Positions 4,790-5,129 of a stretch of 5,129 nucleotides of DNA are shown here, one piece after another (positions within the stretch are counted from its first letter, which is position 1; every line of letters begins with the position of its first letter). The stretch is from Rhizobiales bacterium UBA697 (GTDB lineage: Bacteria; Pseudomonadota; Alphaproteobacteria; Rhizobiales; Ancalomicrobiaceae). The stretch is taken from the NCBI GenBank assembly GCA_002298965.1, contig DBMN01000279.1, positions 713-5,841 of the forward strand. The letters run 5' to 3'. The notes beneath the pieces were generated by a model, which was given only the letters and a program-made list of their open reading frames with translations, searched no databases and was not told where the DNA came from. The translations under genes and the position numbers were made by a program.

Positions 4790-5129
4790 ATGCGCCAGCT
4801 CGCCCCTCTCCTCCTCGCCAGCCTCATCGCCGGCACGCCCGCTGCCGCCGCCTCGCTGCCGGCGGTCGAGGGGACGCGCGGCATGGTCGTCTCGGCCGAT
4901 GCGCTGGCGTCCGCGGTCGGACGCGACATCCTGGCGGCGGGCGGCAATGCGGTCGATGCGGCGGTGGCGATCGGCTATGCGCTGGCGGTCGTCGATCCCT
5001 GTTGCGGCAACATCGGCGGCGGCGGCTTCCTGACGCTGCGGCTCGCCGACGGCACGGCGTATTTCCTCGACTTCCGCGAGACCGCGCCGGCGTCGGCCCA
5101 TGCCGACATGTATCTCGACCCGGGCGGGT
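4790..5129 (+). CDS. ggt: Gamma-glutamyltranspeptidase, N-terminal part (3' truncated by window)
   Basis: This exported enzyme transfers or hydrolyses the gamma-glutamyl group of glutathione and related compounds; family members act in the periplasm or outside the cell. The 113 visible residues begin with a signal peptide (MRQLAPLLLASLIAGTPAAAA, likely cut near residues 21-22). The family N-terminus follows: GMVVSADALAS, GRDILAAGGNAVDAAVAIGY (44-63), NIGGGGFLTLR, and DFRETAP with Arg 96, equivalent to the arginine that binds the glutamyl carboxylate in the Escherichia coli enzyme. The small subunit with the autoprocessing threonine lies beyond the window. The ATG at 4790 has AAGGGAA at 4778-4784, 5 nt upstream. 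The Cys-Cys pair at 71-72, just before GNIGGGGF, stands where I expect a Ser-containing stretch in many homologues. The gene is divergent from the hydrolase gene; no promoter is evident by eye. Confidence 0.93.
   Translation, partial: MRQLAPLLLASLIAGTPAAAASLPAVEGTRGMVVSADALASAVGRDILAAGGNAVDAAVAIGYALAVVDPCCGNIGGGGFLTLRLADGTAYFLDFRETAPASAHADMYLDPGG

Overview
The window looks like a chromosomal segment of a GC-rich alphaproteobacterium, probably Hyphomicrobiales (Rhizobiales). That rests on three things: GC-rich coding (44 of 60 bases at 2041-2100), a CoxE-like VWA protein of a type I associate with that group, and intergenic GC-rich inverted repeats containing the motif GAGCGAAGCG. The taxonomic call is inference.

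Layout, left to right. 1-111 is the 3' end of an unrecognised + strand gene. 112-391 is a convergent intergenic gap holding a paired inverted-repeat element. 392-1969 (minus) is a glycosyltransferase-like protein made of two tandem copies of one GT-A-type domain. 1970-2039 is a short gap with a hairpin and a second copy of the dispersed repeat core. 2040-3215 (minus) is a CoxE-like VWA protein. A 136-bp divergent intergenic region follows, with a candidate promoter. 3352-4041 (+) is a strikingly AT-rich gene encoding a winged-helix-like N-terminus fused to a TIR domain. 4089-4640 (minus) is an isochorismatase-family cysteine hydrolase. After a 149-bp divergent gap, 4790-5129 (+) is the start of an exported gamma-glutamyltranspeptidase that runs off the window.

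The main point of interest is the TIR gene. It is a compositional island of about 760 bp that carries its own candidate promoter and sits between ordinary housekeeping-type genes. It is best read as a horizontally acquired single-gene NAD-targeting effector, probably for phage defence, with an N-terminal putative nucleic-acid-binding or sensing domain. No partner gene, integrase or transposase is visible, so a multi-gene defence system cannot be claimed from this window. The VWA gene normally has a MoxR-type ATPase beside it; none is in the window and the TIR gene occupies the upstream position. The remaining genes do not form an obvious joint pathway. The VWA and glycosyltransferase genes could be co-transcribed, while the hydrolase and gamma-glutamyltranspeptidase genes are divergent.
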